IMG/VR virus record: IMGVR_UViG_3300031772_002793
Span: 1-35,563 of that record
DNA from: a virus
DNA: 35,563 nucleotides
Strand: one strand, 5' to 3'
Below the pieces are notes generated by a model. It did no database searches, was not told the DNA's origin, and worked only from the letters and a program-made list of their open reading frames with translations. Numbering within the stretch: the first letter of the stretch is position 1; each line of letters starts with the position of its first letter. Positions 34,237-35,563 of the stretch are shown piece by piece. The position numbers were made by a program, and so were the translations under genes.

Positions 34237-35269
34237 GCTCGCCATTGATGATGCTGATGTAGCTCTAAAGAGCTTCTATAAAAAGCTTGTCAACTTGCCG
34301 AAGTCTCATATCATGCCAGAGCTCGAGGAAGTTGTCAGGCGCGTTGGACTTACGGCCTATGCTTCTGGATCTGAATACGCAAGAAGCTTCTTCCCTATGG
34401 AAAAACTGGGGTGGATCCCTGATTACGATTTCAATGATGACATCAAAAAACTTTTAGCAGGACTAGACGTAAGGCCCTCAAAAGGGATTATGGACGAGAT
34501 CTACAAAGCCATGGAAGAAGGATCTGGGCCCCCAGTGGAAAAGCTTGCTCCTAAGCTAGGGTACGAAACCGCCAAGTCAGTTGCTCGAACCGTGATCATG
34601 AACATCTATGCAAAGGGGGCCCTTCTCAAATGGCATGAAGATGGGATAGAACATGTCAAACGATTGGCGGTCGAGGACCGAAAGACCTGTCCTGTCTGTA
34701 AAGGGTTGAATGGCCTAGAATACTCAGTGGCTGATTTAATTGCCAAGTACAACCCACAATCTTTCGATACCCATGAAAACTGTAGATGTACGTTTATTCC
34801 CATCATTAACATTTCTACATACGCTCCCAAAAAGGATAAGATGCCGTTAACTCTGAATATAAAGGCAGGAGGCAACGAAGCAGAAGACGTTCCTATCGAA
34901 TACGCCCAGGTACTCCAGGAGACGCTAGGACGCTCTAGGTTGCCATTTAAAGTCAAGTTCGACTCTTCGATCCACTCAGACTACGAACGTCAGAATGGGA
35001 CCCTTCTCATTCATCCAAAGACTTTGGCAGATGAGGATCCCAGAGATATCATCTATCAGGAAGAGGCTGAGGATCTGTGGCCAAAAGCTATGGCCCGAAT
35101 GTCCAAAGAATACGTTCCATTAGTACGTAAAGGATTTGCTAAGTCAGCCAAAAGCTGGGATAACGAACACGAGCTATTTGTTAATAACTTCACAGCGTAT
35201 AAACTTGGCCAGCTAGATAATGATCTGTGGAGTCAGGTATTTTTCAGATCCATTGAAAGTACTAGTTAA
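34187..35269 (+). CDS. MuF/SPP1-gp7-type head morphogenesis protein
   Basis: The start at 34187 follows GGAGGACGAAG; the frame is open 23 codons further but without a binding site. 360 aa. The MuF signature is clear: VEDRKTCPVCKGLNG (about 162-176) and THENCRC (about 195-201), with the helix ETAKSVARTVIMNIYAKGAL before it. MuF proteins are minor capsid proteins beside the portal. The C-terminal 145 residues are an extra domain (FKVKFDSSIHSDYE, LLIHPKTLADEDPRDII, QEEAEDLW, DNEHELFVNNFTAYKLGQ). This order resembles minimal metallopeptidases, but the zinc-binding HExxH is absent. A degenerate or different enzyme domain, or only a structural extension, is possible. Confidence 0.8.
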   Translation: MPNQKFLVSSVHPIKLKLAIDDADVALKSFYKKLVNLPKSHIMPELEEVVRRVGLTAYASGSEYARSFFPMEKLGWIPDYDFNDDIKKLLAGLDVRPSKGIMDEIYKAMEEGSGPPVEKLAPKLGYETAKSVARTVIMNIYAKGALLKWHEDGIEHVKRLAVEDRKTCPVCKGLNGLEYSVADLIAKYNPQSFDTHENCRCTFIPIINISTYAPKKDKMPLTLNIKAGGNEAEDVPIEYAQVLQETLGRSRLPFKVKFDSSIHSDYERQNGTLLIHPKTLADEDPRDIIYQEEAEDLWPKAMARMSKEYVPLVRKGFAKSAKSWDNEHELFVNNFTAYKLGQLDNDLWSQVFFRSIESTS

Positions 35270-35274
35270 GAAAA

Positions 35275-35300
35275 AACAAGACCGGAGGACTGGTCTTGTT
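35275..35300 (-). terminator. Rho-independent terminator between convergent genes
   Basis: AACAAGACC and GGTCTTGTT form a perfect 9-bp stem with an 8-base loop. On the - strand a T-run follows (the A-run at 35270-35276 on the + strand). It serves the - strand gene at the right edge, and perhaps in part the + strand MuF operon, which stops at 35269. Confidence 0.85.
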
Positions 35301-35327
35301 CTCTCCGGATACTCTCAACAGAAGCTA

Positions 35328-35563
35328 TTAGCTCCTGGAAAGCATCCTGCCCACCCCACTCCGTAGGAGGTCCGATCTCGAGATGCGGCCTCCCCTTACC
35401 AAGAGATGTCCACCCTTGCCGATTCTCAGCACGGGTTTGGTTTTCGGAACCGGGGAATTTGTTCTTAAGCTTGATGTTGAGGAATTTCTATTTACGTCCT
35501 GTTGATTTTTTCCTAGTTGCCCAGAAGCTGGCAGTGATTGGACTTTTGCTGCATCCCACCCTG
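35328..35563 (-). CDS. Partial unknown protein at right edge (C-terminal 78 aa)
   Basis: On the - strand one frame is open from the window edge to a TAA (complement of 35328-35330), 28 bases before the terminator; the other two frames are broken by stops. The peptide is basic and Ser/Asn-rich: GWDAAKVQSLPASGQLGKNQ, then PVPKTKPVLRIGKGGHLLV, then RISRSDLLRSGVGRMLSRS. No start codon is in the window, so it must begin beyond the right edge. The family is unknown. The support is the open frame plus the well-placed terminator. Confidence 0.55.
   Translation of the reverse strand, partial: GWDAAKVQSLPASGQLGKNQQDVNRNSSTSSLRTNSPVPKTKPVLRIGKGGHLLVRGGRISRSDLLRSGVGRMLSRS

Noticed and set aside
35328-35563. 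Read-through of an in-frame TAG (amber recoding) in another - strand frame
   Set aside because: TAG ends many clear genes in this window (for example at 268, 8470 and 13951). The alternative frame would also have to run through the terminator hairpin. A neighbouring frame is open without recoding.

Overview
The window looks like part of the genome of a tailed double-stranded DNA phage (Caudoviricetes), probably a large one. The support is a portal protein (32021-33955) followed by a MuF/SPP1-gp7-type head morphogenesis protein (34187-35269), together with about 24 kb of fibre-like and baseplate-like virion genes. Genes are tightly packed with stop/start overlaps and GGAGG-type ribosome binding sites, and two near-consensus sigma70 promoters suggest an ordinary bacterial host. 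The host cannot be named from the sequence. I saw no tRNA, CRISPR array, integrase, transposase or terminase.

Layout, + strand, 1-24816. The left edge holds the C-terminal end of a response-regulator receiver domain, then a multi-pass membrane protein, then a run of five collagen-like proteins (503, 1958, 522, 691 and 277 aa) built of Gly-X-Gln triplets. Small beta-rich fibre proteins lie among them. A 581-aa protein with a probable TIM-barrel sugar-hydrolase-like domain follows. A TTGACA/TATAAT promoter then leads into a 1645-aa fusion of about six GT-A-like glycosyltransferase domains and one methyltransferase. Three further virion-type proteins share a small beta-sandwich domain.

Layout, - strand, 30137-24855. 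A counter-oriented operon encodes an AT-hook-like basic protein, a zinc ribbon, a RavA/MoxR-type AAA+ ATPase, a ViaA-like VWA protein, a DUF932-like protein, a coiled-coil protein and a 73-aa protein. It ends at a rho-independent terminator, and a second terminator-like hairpin lies inside the operon between the VWA and DUF932 genes.

Layout, + strand, 30296-35269. A second strong promoter starts a head module: two unknown proteins, the portal (with a zinc-ribbon insert), a 94-aa protein and the MuF protein. At the right edge a - strand gene enters the window and ends at its own terminator.

How the parts may fit together (inference): the collagen-like proteins probably form trimeric fibres with exchangeable globular heads. 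The glycosyltransferase/methyltransferase fusion is a candidate for decorating them, or the host surface. The RavA-ViaA-like pair is a candidate ATP-driven remodelling machine used during infection. A near-identical 22-bp palindromic element carrying a stop codon occurs twice, in inverted orientation, at both ends of the fibre/glycosyltransferase cassette.
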